From positions 1-64,000 of the forward strand of contig NMRA01000408.1 in NCBI GenBank assembly GCA_002633005.1: DNA of 64,000 nt, written 5' to 3'. Positions 61,285 to 64,000 of the stretch are shown one piece after another. Position 1 is the first letter of the stretch. Every line of letters begins with the position of its first letter. The stretch is from Phoronis australis. Taxonomy: Eukaryota > Phoronida > Phoronidae. Under the pieces are notes generated by a model, which had not been told where the DNA came from, ran no database searches, and worked only from the letters and a program-made list of their open reading frames with translations. The position numbers and the translations under genes are program-made.

Positions 61285-64000
61285 CGGGACGCAACTTAAC
61301 AATCACTGCACAAGCAAGTTGGCAACATATGAACTGACAGTAATGGTAGCCAACTAAATACCTTAATTTGATAACAGGCTATTTATAGTTCAAATTACAG
61401 GAAATGGAAACAGTCACAATTAACCTCATTTTCAAGTGAAATTGTGTAAAAACTTAGCCAAGCCTCCAAATGCTATGCGCACTCGCGAGTGAGTTTTCAC
61501 ACAACGAAGACCCCAGTTAATAAAATCTTACATCTTTCAGTACAGTAAAACTACGCTGTGGGTTTTGTAGAAAAACTAGAATCCAATACTCTCGTACACA
61601 CAAATACAATTTATTGTGCGGTGAAAATGATTGCACCCTGCAGGAGCTTGCACGGCCTGTTGAGAAGTAAGAGCATCGTGCCCGAGAGGAACACGGGAAA
61701 CGAATGTAGCGAACAGTGGGACCTCCGCACAACCAGAGGTCAAACATTTCACAACACAATCACTTCCTGCCACCAACAGGATAAGATACTTTGCGTTGTC
61801 AAGCATGGCTGATAATCACTGATTTTCATTATGCCGCGTTAAAAGTGTTCTTTGGATATCTCGACTTCCATTCATTAACTGCCGGAAATAATGAGTAATA
61901 AGCTGAGCCGAGCTCTTCTGATTTATTTGAAATTGACCAGAGAGCATCCTGCCTTGAAGTGATTAGACTTAACTCAGCTTAAAACAGTTTATCAGCCCAG
62001 ACCCCCCAGTGTAGTCGACTTAGAGATAATATGTATTTTAACATTTTCCAATCTCCGCGCTCATCAGCCATTCATGGGATCTAGCAATGGTGGATATCCT
62101 TTATCACGTGTAGAGTGCACCTCGGGTATCAGAGGCGAGCAATAAATACACGAAGCCGTCGAGCACAGCGGATATTGAGGATTATAAAACTAAATTTAAA
62201 CAGTAAAGATCAAAAAGTCAAGCACGCTACACTTTGCTCTGAAGGAATGAAAAATAAACTACACAACAATGGTCAAATCGGACCAAAAATAAAATTCGCT
62301 TCAGTTGCCATTTTTCATATTTTTCAAAGGATATCCATAATGCACTAAATACAAATTGTTTTACCAGAGGTTGATTGGCAACAGATACTCTATGTAAACT
62401 ACGCTAAAAGCAAAGTAAAATTTACTAAATAAATATTTTTTTGAAAATTTTCACCCTTGTCCATTATATTAAGTCCTAAACTGAATAATTTTTAAAAATT
62501 CACACAGCAACACAGCAAACAACAAGAAATTCAGTTTTGTTGATTTTCAAAACTTCAGCAAACCTCAACCAAATGTCACCCAAGCCAACAGACCATTGCT
62601 GTCATCCCCGAACAAGACTTTTGATTGACACCTTGTCATTCAGAAACAGGAACCTAGTGTACTCACAGGCATTCAAAGAAGTTACTGATCTCTGATAGCC
62701 CAGTTCACCAGCTGTGTTGACTTAGCAGAAATCCTGGGCGACAGATTCATCGGACAGTAGTCTGCCAGCTCAAGAGCGACTCATTCACAAACATTGATGA
62801 GATGGACACTCCTGTAAATTTGAATGGACCACTCATTTTTTGACAATAGGATGGGCATACCATGCCAAACTCACATGCTTCCACTTGAAAAGCCCTGTTA
62901 TCACATCGCCAAAGTGTGAAAGGCATACAAGTGCTGAAAAGAATTTCTCAATCCAAACCTTAGTTTTAACACCAGTTCTGTTATCTCCAGAGCAAAGCTT
63001 CAACCTAACATGGAGTTTCACCACAACTAGAGTAACCAAAAATATTGTGCTCAGACATCACCCAAAATCGAGTTATCCTTCCTACTAACAGCTCACCATT
63101 TGCTTCTATTTATACTCTGTAAAACACTCTAATGCCTATGAATGGTATTTTCAAAGAGCCATGTGTTTTCTCAATCAAGCAATGAACTGTGTCAACACTA
63201 ATTAGGATACTTGTCGCACAAACACTACCTGGAAATAAAAAGACCTTCAAAAGTAACGCGTATGAAACTTCCAACTGTTTCGCGCATTACACACAAACTG
63301 TCACACAAACCGTTATGGTCAAGTCAGCCAAAAAAAAATAGGTTGAGAAAATCAGAGCGTAACCATCCAATATGTCAGAGACTGGTCTTGTCAGAGGTCT
63401 CTGAATGAACCCGTTTGTGGTTTATCAGTGACAAGATGGGTTTGGTGCTGGGTCAACCATTAAATCACCCAGTCTGTTAAGTGAACTCTCAGGCAAATAC
63501 ATACGAACCCTCTCCTTGCCAACAACAGGTTCTAGAATAAAAGCGTGCAATTTTAAAATTTAAGAAGAGTTCGCCTCAAAATGACTTTGGCTGCTTTCCC
63601 AGTAGGGGAGCTGCAGTCTATCCAAATTTCCTTCATACTTTTTTCCAAGCAATTGAAATACAACAATGTCAGAGTTACCAATAGATAACTGTTCCATCAT
63701 CGAAATAAACATTATACAGTGTAGTTCGTTGATTCGCATTCTTCAAGTCTCACGTGTAAGAGCTTCCAAGCTACAGTAATAATTCTGCTGGAAGAATAAA
63801 AACCGTGCATTAAATACATTAACTTTTGTATTCTATCCAATACCAGTTTTAATCGAGTTCAACTTCCACACCCACCACAGCACTTCATCACTACAGAAAA
63901 TGAACAGCTTAAAATATCTGACTGTACAGCTACAACGGATACAACAAAAATTTTAAGCACGGTGGCTCAAAATTTGAACATGGAGATCAAAACTTGACCA
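61285..64000. other. No recognisable gene or repeat to the window end
   Basis: Frames on both strands at 61517-61812 (76-84 codons) and at 62833-63088 have no domain that I recognise. Confidence 0.35.

Overview
The window looks like non-coding, repeat-rich nuclear DNA from a multicellular animal. It is AT-rich, has no dense operon-like coding, and carries microsatellites, minisatellites, many short inverted-repeat (MITE-like) elements, a decayed LINE of the L1/Tx1 type and a probable THAP-domain fragment. Two single Ns mark assembly gaps. A marine invertebrate is my best guess, from the Tx1-like LINE and the style of the repeats, but I cannot name a species and hold this loosely. No open frame in the window looks like an intact host gene. 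The whole 64 kb is best read as intergenic or very long intronic DNA.

Layout: 0-2 kb holds a dispersed repeat (R1) split by a long-hairpin insertion. A near-identical R1 copy without the insertion lies at 30.6-31.1 kb, and a diverged inverted copy at 40.5-40.8 kb. From 4.1 to 8.0 kb there are four copies of a ~110-160 bp MITE (MITE-A), plus an unusual GGCGTAAA-rich inverted array. From 8.5 to 10.0 kb, on the minus strand, is the 3' end of a LINE ORF2, broken by frameshifts. From 11.2 to 16.9 kb there is a CGCCCGCCCGCA repeat, an AAT/AAC microsatellite, a G-run element, a degenerate ~15-bp minisatellite and a 348-bp perfect-looking duplication across an N. From 18 to 31 kb there are copies of several old dispersed families, an exon-like 91-bp tandem duplication and a TATG microsatellite. 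At 32.2 kb there is a broken THAP-like exon. From 33.9 to 35.0 kb there is an array of about eight ~145-bp monomers, each opening with a CTCF-like motif. From 37.4 to 38.9 kb there is a 45-unit satellite of 28 bp with a higher-order pattern, bordered by 21-bp ancestral units. From 39.4 to 49.3 kb lie further MITE copies (MITE-B, MITE-C), including one hAT-type MITE with exact ends and an 8-bp target duplication. From 52.7 kb onward there are few elements: one more CGCCCGCCCGCA repeat with a triplicated TTTCTAGAAA unit, a MITE-A copy and two short tandem repeats.

The elements do not form one pathway. What ties them together is transposition (LINE, hAT MITE, other inverted-repeat elements) followed by local tandem amplification, repeatedly inside or next to old elements. 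The two strongest candidates for something undescribed are the CTCF-like-motif array at 33.9-35.0 kb and the 21-bp to 28-bp satellite at 37.4-38.9 kb.
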